DNA of 64,000 bases from Ailurus styani (lineage: Eukaryota; Chordata; Mammalia; Carnivora; Ailuridae), in assembly GCA_002007465.1 (NCBI GenBank), contig LNAC01000163.1:1448896-1512895 (forward strand). The letters run 5' to 3'. Shown here in pieces: positions 10,601-21,958 of this stretch (the first letter of the stretch is position 1; every line of letters starts with the position of its first letter). The notes under the pieces were generated by a model. The model had not been told where the DNA came from, searched no databases, and was given only the letters and a program-made list of their open reading frames with translations. The position numbers and the translations under genes were made by a program.

Positions 10601-13600
10601 GTTACAGAATTGGCCTGTGGAAGCTCATTTTGCTCTTTTTAGTGCCAAATGCAGTTCACCCACTGGTCACCTTACAGTAAGGCTGAGGAAGTTTCGATAG
10701 AAAACAGAACAAAACACTGAAGAGGCCTCCAATTAGACACCAAATCTGACATCACTATCTGTCATCTTCTATTCACAGGTGGCCCAGAGCCACATGTCGA
10801 TTACCAGGGTACTTGTTATGCTAGCAACTCAAATCTGTCATGGAATCCAGCTTCTGCTTATTCTTCTATATTCTATTCCCGGATATGTGTACAAGCTCTG
10901 GAGAAAACCAGATTGGCTAGCTCTACTTACCTGATTTCTGTGGTCGCCTGGATGCCAGGAAAATGTGCAAATGCCCTACGCTCAGGTTCTCCCTGTGAAT
11001 CATCCTGCGGTACTACAGTTAGCTCTGCTGGGTTGAAAACTCTTTCCCTTTTTTTGGAAGAGTATCTATGCAAATGCCTATGTCTGCTACAATTCAGCAT
11101 TCCTCCAGCGTGCTCCATATGAATAGAATGAATAAAACAATAGATAAGTGGGTGAATGCAGATGAGTATGGCCCTGAGGACCAGGAATGATGGATGTGTG
11201 TGCACCTGCTGGAGAATAAAGATTTCTTTAAGCTTAAAAAAAAAAGATAGATGGACAAATTATTAACATGTGGATTTGAGAAAAGGCTTAAAGAAGTTCT
11301 GGGCCATGATACAAAAGTAGATGTTGCTCTTTTTGTATTTAGAGCAGAGGGAAAAAGTAGATATTGCAAGACACTATGCATAGTCTTTGGTTTATTCAAC
11401 CTGGGATTTCATGTAAGTTTTGGTCTATACTTCACCCCACTGGGTTTCCAATACAGCCCCATTTTTCCCGTGCCCCAAGATATGAAAAAACTGTAAACCG
11501 TGTAACACACACAAACAAGACTGTCGAAATTTTCAAACTCAACTGGAAGAGATTTGAGGGAAAAATTAAAGGGAATTGTACAGCTCGAAGTAAAATTATA
11601 ACCGCGCCCCGACCCAGGTTTGAAGTCAGCGGAGCTGTAAGTGGGCTTATTGTAGACTCTTACTGAGCCCAGGACGTACGAAAACTACACTCTGGTGCCC
11701 CCCATTCATTATATGCCACTTAAACCATGAGAAGTGTAAAGGAGCTGCGGGAGAGCTGGGAATGTGTGTTAATGGCTTGGGGCATGTATCTTAGTTTTTG
11801 CTGTGTGAGGTAATTATCTCAATAATTTAATTTTCTAAACAACAGTAAGTTAGTAGTCTGTGGGTCAGCTGTGCAGTTTACTAGTCTGGGCTGGATTTGC
11901 TCATGTATCTGCAGCCAGCTTATGGGGTGGGGAAACAGCTAAGGATGGCTGGTCTATGGCTTAAGCTGGGCCCACTGAGAAGACTGGGAAGTCTCTCCAC
12001 CCTGTTATCATCAGCAGACTAGTGTGGACTCGTTCCCATTGCAGCAGCACCAGCAGGGTTCTCAGAGAGACCCTCGGGACGTGCACGAGGCTTTTTTAAA
12101 GTTGGTGTGGAATGCCCACCTGCCATTTCTGCTAGTTTGGCCAAAACACATCAGGAAACCAGACTAAATTCCAGGGGGAGGGAAAGCCGGACTTTCTCCT
12201 CTTGAATCTTCCTTGATAAAGGTGAACTACAAAGTCACACTACTGAGGGACGTGGGCGGAAAGGAGGAACAAAGGATTATGACCATTTCTGCAGTCACCC
12301 ACAGGGCAAAAATGCAACAGAATCATCCTGTCAAGCCCTTGTGTTTCTGTTCTCATCCATATAACTGAACCAAGATTTTATTAGCTCTCCTTTGCCCCTT
12401 CCCTTCTTCTCTTGAAAAGAAAGAGTCCAGAAATAAAGTCTTGATTCAGTTACATGGAGGGGAACAGAAACACAAGGACTTAATATATGGAGTGTTTCTA
12501 TGTAGGTTCGCCCTGTGGCGGATTGCAGAAGTGGTCATAACCTTCCTCCTCCTTCAACACGGCTAGAAGACATCCTCAGCTATGCTGCTCGGGGCTCTAG
12601 TCTGTTCTTGTAGCAAGAAACTCTTCTCGCTGCATCTAACTGTCCAAGTTTCTTTCAGGCACCAGATCCCCATCCCGTACCTGTCCGCCAGTAACTTCTG
12701 CTGTCTGCCGGCCATCTCTTGGAGATGGTGACAGGTGGTCTGACGCAAGCCTGAGAGAGGACTGTGAATCTGTTTCTATTGACTTTCATTATTCCATCAA
12801 GAATTTGAGGCTTTCTTGGGGTTTCTTTTAAAGCTCGAGACCTGAGCTGTCATTCTCACCCCACATAAAATCATCCCTGTAATGGAAAACTTTTTGCTGA
12901 AGCCTGTAGCTTGTGTTTTTATTCCCCCTCAAACTCAAGTAATAAACTTCGGGGTAGTCCTGTGGGACTGAAGATGAGCCGTTCTATAGTATCTATCAGC
13001 CAGCTTCTGCTTACAGTCCAAATGGTGAATAAATAGGTTCTCAATTTTACTAAAGCAACATTTTGTAGCCAGAGAATGTTTCAAGGCGGTGCTGTGCTCT
13101 GAGCTTCACTGGCAGAAAGGGAGTGGAAAGACATCCAAGGTGCTTCATAAAAGAATATGCCACACCCTGGCCCATCAGCCCTTCAGATGATACATCCATT
13201 CCAATTTCAGGGCAGCAGCAGACTTGGTAAGACCTTGAACTTAAATTGAAAAGAACTGTAATGGCTCTTTTTGTCCCTGTGCCACTCCAGCAGGCAGTCT
13301 GTCCTCTGAAGGCATATCCAGCTCCGTATTCAGTTTGAAATGGCCCACAGCTGGGGAGCCGCACTTGGAGAGCCGCAGAACGGAAGGTAAATCTGAAGTG
13401 TCTTTGTTTCCTAGGTCCAGTGTGGGACCCCGTCAGCTCATGGTATGGAATACTTCCAATCTGAGTCAGGAGAACCGACGAAAATACATCTTTAGTGATG
13501 AAGGAGGACAAAACCAGCTGAGCATCCGGACCGACCAGGACATCCCACTCCCTCCAAGGAGGAGAGAGCTCCCTGCCTCGCTGACCACCAACGGGAAGGC

Positions 13601-13754
13601 GGACTCCCTAAATGGAGCTCGGAACTCAGTGATGCAGGAACTCTCGGAGCTCGAGAAGCAGATTCAGGTGATCCGGCAGGAGCTGCAGCTGGCTGTGAGC
13701 AGGAAGACGGAGCTGGAAGAGTATCAGAGGACGAACCGGACTTGTGAGCCCTAG
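7515..13754 (+). CDS. GRIN3A: GRIN3A C-terminal part (three last coding exons, 5' part outside window)
   Basis: Codes for the C-terminal end of GluN3A, the glycine-binding NMDA receptor subunit that lowers calcium permeability at neuronal synapses. Three exons (7515-7679, 8707-8783, 13415-13754) join in frame at AG/GT borders: the first ends in phase 0 (CAG/GTGAGT), the second ends AG/GTAAG and its split Arg codon is completed by the G at 13415. Together they give about 193 residues: the last membrane segment M4, then the cytoplasmic tail with a proline-arginine patch ([11 protein letters not shown]) and a C-terminal coiled coil ([20 protein letters not shown]). The stop is TAG at 13752. The translation matches mammalian GluN3A almost throughout, so identity is secure. 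Earlier exons, with the ligand-binding and pore parts, lie left of the window. RNF20 lies downstream on the other strand, tail to tail, as in human 9q31. Confidence 0.97.
8496..8525 (+). repeat. Perfect 11-bp AT-rich inverted repeat
   Basis: aattctaagct and agcttagaatt around an 8-base loop, in a wider TTAGAATAAGCTAATA-type patch where the same words recur. GRIN3A intron. Small cruciform-type element without known role. Confidence 0.75.
8707..8783 (+). CDS. GRIN3A: GRIN3A penultimate coding exon (cytoplasmic tail)
   Basis: 77 nt between TTTCTGCCAG and AG/GTAAGA. It reads [19 protein letters not shown] followed by TKRVEK plus two bases of an Arg codon. It is too short for ordinary ORF calling and was found by matching the known GluN3A tail. 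The reading frame is kept into the next exon. It is a basic juxtamembrane segment of the cytoplasmic tail. Confidence 0.95.
9010..9205 (+). repeat. MIR remnant in last GRIN3A intron
   Basis: CTGTGGTCTCCAGAGTCA, later AACCTCTCTGTGCTTCCATG and GTTGTAAGGATTAAGTGAGA, all in MIR order. Confidence 0.65.
9980..10182 (-). mobile_element. CAN-SINE, antisense
   Basis: T-run, body and head in reverse, ending CACCCAGGCGCC. TSD ctgtaattatt at 9969-9979 and 10183-10193. Confidence 0.93.
11214..11242 (+). other. Poly(A)-signal plus A-run, possible end of an unknown retroposed sequence
   Basis: AATAAA followed within 16 bases by an uninterrupted A-run, as at the 3' end of a processed transcript copy. The upstream sequence (roughly 10930-11213) has no protein similarity I can see and no clear target duplication, so the source, if any, is unknown. 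It may equally be a chance A-run. Confidence 0.25.
12337..12478 (+). repeat. Long imperfect hairpin (46-bp arms, 50-nt loop)
   Basis: Arms 12337-12382 and 12433-12478 are reverse complements at 41 of 46 positions; two of the five differences allow G-U pairs in RNA. The outermost 16 bp (ccttgtgtttctgttc and its complement) are perfect. It lies in the last GRIN3A intron, so the pre-mRNA could fold it. No TA or other clear target duplication marks it as a MITE; origin unknown. Confidence 0.8.
13415..13754 (+). CDS. GRIN3A: GRIN3A last coding exon: tail with coiled coil, stop
   Basis: 340 nt from acceptor TTTCCTAG to TAG. One base completes the split Arg codon, then [17 protein letters not shown] and so on to ...[10 protein letters not shown]. 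The exon carries the PLPPRRREL basic-proline patch and the heptad-type helix ([16 protein letters not shown]) used for signalling-protein contacts in GluN3A (known for the family). The final residue is P where I remember S in human, and a few other replacements lie in the linker. The 3'UTR starts at 13755. Confidence 0.96.
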
Positions 13755-16700
13755 GTGATCGTGCTGCTCCCCTTCCCGGTTCCCGGCCTTCCTCTGAGCC
13801 CTCGAGACACTTTGTAATGCTCTTTTGTAACTGCTGACAAAAGCGTGGGGAAACGAGGTTCTAGGTCTCTCTTAGAGGTCAAGTCTGCCCGTGCTAGCCT
13901 AAAAATCAGCCATAGCTCTTCCCAAGCTGACTCCCTGGCTCTGCGGGGAGGGGGTCTTTCAGAGCAGGGTTGGTAAGTTAGTCAGGAGTGGATCTGTGGC
14001 AAGGATCTATGAATGGCCCGGCAAAGCCGGCTCCTCACAGGGCGCCATACTAAAGTTCTGGGTTTCAGCCCTTTCTCTACACTCTCACCAGCAAGAGAGA
14101 TGTTACTCAGACCTGGTTTTAATCTTAGGATAGGATAGGATTATCCAGGGTTGTGGCTTTTGATATAACTTCTGCAACTAGATTTGTTCCTACATTCTGA
14201 ACAGGGAGCCAGATAAGAGCCAGAGGTGTGGGTACGTAAACAATTAAGCCGACTCATTAGCATACAGCTGACCAAGGATTGATTGGATCGGGCACGGGCC
14301 ATGTTTTTGAGAGGGCCCTGCGTCTCCAACACCATCCTGACCAACACTTAGTAGGAAGGGCTTATGTGCCACTGTGAAAGGGGACAGGGATGTGGCGAGT
14401 GGGAGCAGAGGACAGGCAGAAGACCCATTAAGAATGTCCATCATGGTGAAGAACAAAAGCTCTGGGCCAAACAATTTGGCTAAGGAAGGAATAGGACTAT
14501 ACTTCCAATCTAACTAAGCTGCTCTGCTCCAGAGTGTGCCTTTTATAAAGGAAAGCAGAGCAGAGCAAAGGACACGGCCTTAGATGAAACTGGACTGTCC
14601 CTGCTCGTTGCCCGTCCAGGGCACGCGAGCTGGCACTGTGGGTTAAGTGGAAAGGCCCTGCAAACTACACTCTAGCCCCTTTTCAGATCAGCAGCTGCCT
14701 CTTAGCTTTGGGAATCCCTAAAGCGGGCCTCCCCTGCAACCACCTCAAGCTTTAATGTTCGGGACGGCGCCCTGTGCAGGCCATCTCTGTACAGGAAACC
14801 ACCACGCCAGCCCCACACCTGCCCTTCCCTGAAGGGCCCACCAGGCGTGGTCCGTCCCATTCTGTCCCAGGCGCGATGGCGCAGACCTGCATGCGGGAGG
14901 GGAAGTCCCGGGGAACTGTGGAGCATCAGCGCCCGGTGCTAGTGTAGATGGGCAGCATCTAGGAACCCATTAGAATGCCGGCTGTCGGGGCCTTTTCCCC
15001 AGAAGATGGCATGAGGTGGGGAATCTGGCTCAGAAGCCTGTTAACCAGCTACCCTGGGTGACTGACAACTACCCCAGGTGGTGATCACCCCAGGTGCTCC
15101 AAAAATTACTCTTTAAGAAACACTGTTCTAGAAGGATAGCTGCTCCAGGTCCGAGGAGAAGTAAGAGCCTTGAGAGGTTCTGACATTCTAGCACCTTCCA
15201 CTGGGCTGCTCCCACCCCCGGGCACCACTCGGGACAAGACTTCCTCAGTTATCACTTGCTCCACTCTGGCCTCGCCCGTTGGGATGCCCGCCACAGATCC
15301 ACAGCACTGTCCCGAGCCCTGTGCTCTGCGACAGCTGCACGTCGCCGAAAAGGCTCCGCAGTCACCGAACTTCCCCTGCGTCCCCACCAGGAGCTGCCCA
15401 GTCCCCGGGGAAAGACGACACCTTCAGCCATAATGAGCTAACACTCCGGCTAACTGTCGGAGAGAACCCTGGGCTGAATGGAGGCCCCGAGAGACTGATG
15501 AGGGAGGCGAGAAGCTTCCGGTTAGACTTGCTCGACCTCGCAGATGAAGCCGCGAGGGAACGGGGGAGCCGTGGAAACAGAAAGGACAACCGTGCTTTGA
15601 AATGCCCTGTGCTCCCGTGTTCCCCCGCAGGCCCCGACGCAGACCCGCACCTGCCTTTGGAAGCCGCCGCCTCGCAGCCGCGCGCACCCGTCCGCAGCCG
15701 CTGACGACCCGCCCGCCGCCCAGCGCCGCCTGACGTGCGGGCGAACCTCCCGGCCCCGGCCAGCCAGCCTCCTGACGTACCGGACACTTTTCTAACGCGG
15801 CGCCTCCTGACGGTACTTGAGGGAAGCTGGCTATTTAAAGGAACCCAGAGGTGAATTCTTTTGTAAAGAATCCTTTTGTAATGCAGTTAATTACCCCTTA
15901 ACGTATCTGTTTTGTAAGTCTGGATTTTTGTACATCGGGTATTACCTTAAGCCCCTCCCCTGAGGCGCGCCGAGCAGTGGTGACCTGCCGGCGGTCCTGC
16001 CTGCCCGCAGAGCAGGAGGCCGGTGCACCGCTGCCGCAGGACCCCCGGAGGAGCCCCTCCGCCCAAACCGCGGCCCCGCGCGGCCCGCACAGCGGGGGCT
16101 GAAGGCAGGCTTGCTGCCGGCAGCGTCGCTTGAAGCGCCTCCCTGTTCTGGATGAAGAGAAACCGCGAGTTGCTTTTGGTGGAACCTGGCGGCCTCAGAT
16201 AGCGGCGGTCGTCGCTGCTGGTAGTAAGCGAACAGTGTCCTGCAGTGTGTGAAACAGTGTGTTGTGTTTTCTAAAAGAGTTCATGAGATGGTGGGTCCTT
16301 CGGAAGTCCTCCTTTCTGTTCGGCCCCGCCTATCCTCTCAACTCCCCTCAGAGCTCCAAGTCTTCGCGGGGGAGAAGGGGAAGGGAGGCTCCCTCGCCGC
16401 CTCTTCCGGGCTCCTACTTCGGGAGACCGGGCAGGTGCGTTCTTTTCCAAGCTCCGGTGCTGGGCAGCCGGACAACCCGACTGTGTCGCACACCCCCGCC
16501 CTGTCTTCCAAGGGGGGGCTCCTAGCACGGGAAGCACACGCTAAAATATGGTGGGGTGAGCAGGAACGGACAGGCTACGTGTGTCACGTAAATAATAGTA
16601 AGGGCCCCGGAGTGCGGATGCCTCGAGGTGTAGGGGCAGCAAGGGGATCCATCCCTCCAACAATTAAAGACAAGTTGGAAAAATGGGACAGACAAGTGAG

Positions 16701-17395
16701 GCAGCCACAGGGACACAATCGGTTGAGGTCTTTAACGTGCCTGGAGGTGACTCCATTACGCATGGATCTTGCTGTCGCACAAACCCTATGCAGGAGCTGC
16801 TGCTTCCGGGCCGACCAGAGAAGTGGGCAGTGAAGCAACTGCCGAGTAAACCCTGCGACATCGGGGCAGTGGGCTTCTCGGTGTTGCCGCTGGGCCTGGG
16901 AGGGCCTTGGAGCTAAGTAGCACTTTCTTGGTGTGGTAAGAATGAAGGGGAAAGAAACTACTTTAGAGCCTCTCTTCCTCCCACTCATTTTTTGATAAGC
17001 AAAACCAGAAAATCCAACCAGTCGTGGAAAGAACTTGTGTTTTAGTCATCAAAACCACTCCACTGGCTGCACTGTTTATTCCTTTCTTCACCCATCTAAA
17101 TCAGGAGTCCCTCACTCTTTTTACTTTAGTTCCAAATCCTTTTATGAAAATAATGTACTTAGAAGTATTTTCTTAAGGTTTGTAAAGAGTGTTTGCTTTG
17201 TGTCTTCATTTTAACGTGTGTGCAATCGCTCCAGTCCAGGAAGAGCGGAAATGCTGTCTTGTGAGCATGAAGTGAACAGGCTGTTTTGCTCCAGCCACTT
17301 TTCTCGTACAACCATGTGGATGGACTAGATGTTCTCAGGTCTTTTCCATCTTCAGTTTCTATGACTGTGGAATAAATGTTCAGATAAAAACTTCA
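13755..17395 (+). other. GRIN3A: GRIN3A 3' untranslated region (inferred)
   Basis: About 3.6 kb of unique, nearly SINE-free sequence runs from the stop codon to an AATAAA at 17371. The length agrees with the long 3'UTR I recall for human GRIN3A mRNA, and the lack of CAN-SINE insertions contrasts with the flanking DNA, as expected for constrained exonic sequence. A GC/CpG-rich block at about 15280-16140 sits in the middle. A 194-codon + strand open frame at 16249-16833 has no recognisable protein similarity and is taken as chance within the UTR. The 3' end is inferred from the signal alone. Confidence 0.65.
17371..17376 (+). terminator. Candidate GRIN3A poly(A) signal AATAAA
   Basis: Canonical AATAAA about 3.6 kb after the GRIN3A stop, with TGTT/TG-rich sequence just downstream (TTCCTGGTGTATTGCTGG). 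It is followed by ordinary intergenic sequence with MIR and L2 remnants, which supports it as the gene end. Confidence 0.6.
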
Positions 17396-17794
17396 TTTCC
17401 TGGTGTATTGCTGGCATTGTCTTGGGGGATTCAAATGTGGACGTGGTACCAGCCCCTTCCTCACGGGAGACCCACTCATGCTAGGACTTATGCTAGTTTC
17501 CTCATTAGAGTCTATGTGGCACAAAATATGCTGAGAAAACTGAGTCCAGGTATCACAAAGTACAATCAAAATGGCTTTGTATGAAAGAGATTGTAGGAAA
17601 AGCCACAATACTGAGAGATCTCTAAAAAATTCTGCCCTGGCCACCCTCTTTTAGTAATTCAACAACTATCTGCTACACAGTCTCCATCTAGTGCCAAGTG
17701 CTAGAGAGACAACAGTGAATAAGATGGTCATGGTCTCTGAGCTCAGGAACCTTCTCATGATCCATCCTGTTCACAACCTGTCAACAGACAATAC

Positions 17795-17990
17795 TATAGT
17801 AGCTGACACTTATTTCACCTTCCTTAAAACTCCATGATACAGGTTCTCTAGACCTAGTCTACAGTAGATGAACTAGACCTCCAGTTTACAGATGGAAAAA
17901 CTAAGGCTCAGGGAATAATGGAAGTTGTCCAAGGTCACACAGCTGGTAAGAGGAGTGGCACAGATAGATTCACACACAGGCAGTTAAATT
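17795..17990 (-). repeat. MIR remnant (antisense)
   Basis: Reverse MIR pattern: CCAGTTTACAGATGGAAAAA, CTAAGGCTCAGGG, then AAGGTCACACAGCTGGTAAG. It lies just beyond the GRIN3A 3' end. Confidence 0.7.
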
Positions 17991-18469
17991 CCAGGACACC
18001 CATTTTACACTGTCAGGATTCTGATCACTGCCTTACAACCCCCTCTCCTTCCTCCAACGCCCCCTTCAGTCTTTCCGCCATAGCGCCTCCAGCCCGTGCC
18101 TCAGCTCGGCCCCCAGCTCTGCAGAGAAGGAAGCCAATGCACAAACTGCACCTGCATTGCCACATCCACTGAACTCAACATTGTGGCCCCCAAGTCTCAC
18201 AGAAACAGCCATTGTAGGCTTCTCTTTCGGCTTTCCGGCCCAACCGAGAACTGGTACGCCTATAGCTGGGAATCCCCGAGCGGTCCTGCGGTCCCAGGCT
18301 CACTGCGGTTTCTGACGCACCCAGCAGTTTTAGCGGCTGGCTGCCTTGCCAGCGTGACCCTGCTAGCGGGATGCATTCTTCCCACACGTTCTTTTGGATT
18401 AGACCCAAGTCAAATCTCATACAAATATAAACCCACTGTAACCTGATTCAACTGCCAACTTACCCAACG

Positions 18470-19010
18470 TTGTTTTGCATCATTTAGTCACTCCTTGTAT
18501 GGATGCTTATTTTGAGACTGGCATTGGGCTAGCTGCTGGCAAGAAAGAGAAAAAGCAGATTCTGATCCCGTGGAGCTCAGTCCAGCAGGGACACTGGCGA
18601 AACAGTGTGGCATATATTCTGATAAATGTACATCAGGTACTGTGGAGACAAAAAAGACACTTATCCTGTGTGTGTGTGTGTGTGTGTGTGAGCATGCGTG
18701 CACGCACACGTACGTGCAGTGGAGAAATTGAGGAGGGTAACAGGCACCCCAGGTAAAAGAAACAATGTGCTAAGTTCCAGAGTTAGGAAACTATGACAAT
18801 CAAGAAACACAGGGACATCAAATAATTCAATAAGATAGAAACATAAAGCACAGAGGGGTAACAAGCTGTAAGGACTGCAAAGAGAAAAGCAGAGACAAGA
18901 TCCCTATGCTAATTGGATTTATATTGCAAAGACTACAGGAACCATTAAAGGATTTTAGGCTTAAGAGGGTTATAGCAAAAGATCAGGATCCTTACTGCTG
19001 GGTGGAACTG
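18470..19010 (-). mobile_element. Possible L2 3' fragment
   Basis: Weak similarity to antisense L2 3' sequence (pattern around GGCATTGGGCTAGCTGCTGG and later GGATTTTAGGCTTAAGAGGG). A TG microsatellite interrupts it. Family call by eye only. Confidence 0.35.
18667..18690 (+). repeat. (TG)n microsatellite
   Basis: About 12 TG units in the intergenic spacer, followed by a short alternating GCGTGCACGCACACG stretch. Confidence 0.95.
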
Positions 19011-19244
19011 GCAATCATTCACATGCATTCGATTTGTTTGTAGGACACTGAGCAATGAAGTTAATTTTCTGATGCCTGGGCATAACTTGGCCACGACATC
19101 ATTTAAACCAGGACAGGTAGATTTAGAGATAAATAAACACATACAGTCTAGATTCTAAATATGTCATTCTTATTTCTTCCTAGAAATAAGGAGAAAATGT
19201 AGAAGAAAAATTGATCTCTCAATTTATATGCAATAATACAAGTT

Positions 19245-19430
19245 AATATTTTGAGCATTTACTAGTTGCCAGCGCCCTGCTAAATGTTTTGTATATATTG
19301 ATTCATTTCATCCTCAGTACAATTCTATAATGAAGTTATTATTATTTTATAGATTAAGAAACAAACAGCTGAAGTAACCTTCTAATAAGAGGCAGGGCCG
19401 TACTCATCCTAAGTCTGACTTCACAAGAAA
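19245..19430 (-). repeat. MIR remnant (antisense), part of duplicated block
   Basis: GAGCATTTACTAGTTGCCAG through TTATAGATTAAGAAACAAAC and AAGAGGCAGGGCC follow MIR in reverse. Its left part is repeated at 20611-20710 by the block duplication. Confidence 0.6.
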
Positions 19431-19809
19431 CAGGTTTAGCATGGAGCCTGGCATCACAATAAGGACCAAATACATGAATGGGCTGGGCTGGGCTGGGTGA
19501 GCAAGGAGAAATCTATGATCCCCTTGGTTCAATTCTACTCTGGAACAAAGTGCTATGGGAACTCTCAATCAATAGGGGAAGAAAATGCAGTCCTAATCTA
19601 GGGACTGGCAGAGAGCCTAAATTAGAAATCTTCAGAAAGACTTAAAATTTGACTCAAGGAATTTTCACTTATTATCTTCCTGATGACATGCAATTCTATT
19701 GGTACATGTCTCTACATAGAGTAAAAGAAAAAACAGAGGTCTGATTGCCATATTATGATTCTGCTGCTAAACTGAGTGACTCTGGAACTTGTCTCCTCAT
19801 CTCTAAAAT

Positions 19810-20397
19810 AAGGACATGGGGAATACAAGCTGGTACAGCCACTCTGGAAAACAGGATGGAGGTTCCTCAAGAAGTTAAAAATGGAGTTATCCTACAACCC
19901 AGCAATTGCACTACTAGGTATGTATCACAAAGATACAGATATAGTGAAAAGAAGGGGCACATGTACCCTAACATTCATAGCAGCAATGTCCACAATAGCT
20001 AAACTGTGGAAAGAGCCAAGATGCCCTTCAACAGATACATGGATAAAGAAGATGTGGTTCATATAGACAATGGAATATTACTCAGCCATCAGAAAGGCTG
20101 AATACAAGCGCCTGGGTGGCTCAGTCGGTTACGGGGCTGCCTTCAGCTCAGGTCATGATCCCAAGGTCCTGTGATCAAGTCCCACATCAGGCTCCCTGCT
20201 CAGTGGAGAGCCTGCTTCTCCCTCTCCCTCTGCTTCCCATCCTGCCTACTTGTGCTCTCTGTCAAATAAATAAAATCTTAAAAAAAAAAAACTTTAAAAA
20301 AAAAGAAAGGCTGAATACTCACCATTTACATCAATGTGGAGGGAATGGGGAGGGGATTATGCTAAGTGAAATAAGTCAATCAGAGACAGACAATTCA
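19810..20397 (+). mobile_element. Young-looking L1 3' ORF2 fragment with a SINE inside
   Basis: Sense L1 text: AGCTGGTACAGCCACTCTGG, CAACCCAGCAATTGCACTAC, TGGAATATTACTCAGCCATC. It is well preserved and is split by the SINE at 20106-20303. It ends abruptly at GACAATTC, where a copy of the 19032 block begins, so the right border is probably an assembly join, not a biological end. Confidence 0.75.
20106..20303 (+). mobile_element. CAN-SINE inserted in L1
   Basis: Perfect 15-bp TSD agaaaggctgaatac at 20091-20105 and 20304-20318, within L1 text. Confidence 0.93.
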
Positions 20398-20710
20398 ATT
20401 TGTTTGTAGGACACTGAGCAAAGTTAATTTTCTGATGCCTGGGCATAACTTGGCCACGACATCATTTAAACCAGGACAGGTAGATTTAGAGATAAATAAA
20501 CACATACAGTCTAGATTCTAAATATGTCATTCTTATTTCTTCCTAGAAATAAGGAGAAAATGTAGAAGAAAAATTGATCTCTCAATTTATATGCAATAAT
20601 ACAAGTTAATATTTTGAGCATTTACTAGTTGCCAGCGCCCTGCTAAATGTTTTGTATATATTGATTCATTTCATCCTCAGTACAATTCTATAATGAAGTT
20701 ATTATTATTT
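20398..20710 (+). repeat. Second copy of the 19032-19347 block
   Basis: Identical to 19032-19347 apart from a 3-base deletion near its start, and cut off by the N gap. It interrupts an L1 in mid-sequence. Most likely a haplotype or misjoin artefact. Confidence 0.9.
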
Positions 20711-20774
20711 NNNNNNNNNNNNNNNNNNNNNNNNNNNNNNNNNNNNNNNNNNNNNNNNNNNNNNNNNNNNNNNN
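20711..20774. other. Assembly gap (64 N)
   Basis: Run of N in the intergenic spacer, directly after a repeated block. Confidence 0.99.
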
Positions 20775-21580
20775 GTAGCTGTCTTATCACGTTGAATCAG
20801 GTAGACTTTTGTGGTAAGAGCTAGTCGCAAGTTTTCTGCATACTCATTGGTCCTTGAGTTTATCTATCAATTGATAATCCTTAGCAAAACACTTAAAAGA
20901 CCAAAATTTAAAGGCATTCCACACCAACAAATGATCATGGAAACTGATGAGGGCAGAACACACCTTCCTTCAGGAGGCAAGCATCACCAACCCAGTAGGT
21001 AGAAAAGAAGACAAGTGATCATTTCTCCATTCTCCAGAATCTTTCCATGAATCTCCACAGTATCAGACTCCACAGTGCTGACCATTACACTGTGGGGTCC
21101 ACTTGAATCCTCACAATATCAAATCACATTCACTCAAGTGGCATGCACGTAGTATTGTATGCACAGAACTCCTGCCCTTGAAGAACAAAGATACCTTGTG
21201 GATCTAGACAGAGATTAAAACAAAACAAAACAAAAAAATTCCCAATGGAAATTCATGTAAGAATGCAACAGCTAGCAGAAATAGCTGAGCACCTTTGAAA
21301 AAGATCCCTACAGAGGTAAGAATTTAAAAGCCAACCATTAAATAAATAAATAAAAGGCAACCATGTAGTTAAGGTATATGCCTTAAAGTGTATCAACCCT
21401 GATTTTGGTTCAAATTGCCAAGACAATTTCCAAGACAACAAAATAAAAAAGAGACCATCCCCACAAGACCTGAAAAAAGGGAAGACTCTAGTAACTTCTC
21501 CAATAATCCTTGAAGTTGAAATTCTATACAAGCATTAAAGAAATTTTCTAAAAATTTCCTTATGGATCTAAAGCAATGAT

Positions 21581-21958
21581 TCTTTTTTCTTAAAGATTTA
21601 TTTATTTTAGTGGTGCCCGGGTGGCTCAGTCAGTTAAGCGTCTGTCTTCAGCTCCCAGAGTCCTGGGATGGAGCCCCACATGGGGCTTCCTGCTCAGCAG
21701 GGAGCCTGCTTCTCCCTCCGCCCCCTCCCCCTGCTCATGCTCTCTCTCTCTCAGATAAATAAATAAATAAAATCTTTAAAAAATTTGAGAGCGAGAGACA
21801 GAGTGTGTCAGGGAAGCAGAGGGAGGAGAGAAGAGAATCCTCAAGCAGACTCCCCACTGAGCAAGGAGCCTGATGTGGGGATCCATCGCAGGACCTAGAT
21901 CATGACCTGAGCTGAAATCAAGAGCCAGATGCTTAACCACCAAAGTCACCCAGGTGCT
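21581..21958 (-). mobile_element. CAN-SINE, antisense, split by another SINE
   Basis: Left end TTCTTAAAGATTTATTTATT, right end CACCCAGGTGC; a + strand copy sits at about 21611-21783 within its A/T tail. Confidence 0.85.
21611..21783 (+). mobile_element. CAN-SINE nested in antisense CAN-SINE
   Basis: Head TGGTGCCCGGGTGGCTC to tail AAATAAATAAAATC; flanks are the two parts of the older copy. Confidence 0.88.

Larger units (their letters stand above)
8784..13414 (+). other. GRIN3A last intron
   Basis: Bounded by GTAAGA at 8784 and TTTCCTAG before 13415. It contains a MIR remnant (about 9010-9205), one antisense SINE (9980-10182), a poly(A)-tailed stretch near 11214-11242 and the long imperfect hairpin at 12337-12478. 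The remainder is unique intron without a supported gene. Confidence 0.8.

Noticed and set aside
13050..13511. 153-codon minus-strand frame over the last GRIN3A exon
   Set aside because: Antisense shadow of the real coding exon and its intron.
15279..15787. Two 141-codon frames on opposite strands in the CpG-rich UTR block
   Set aside because: Mutually overlapping open frames in GC-rich sequence; compositional artefact.
16249..16833. 194-codon + strand open frame after GRIN3A
   Set aside because: Lies in the inferred 3'UTR, has no similarity or splice partner, and other frames are open in the same GC-rich stretch.
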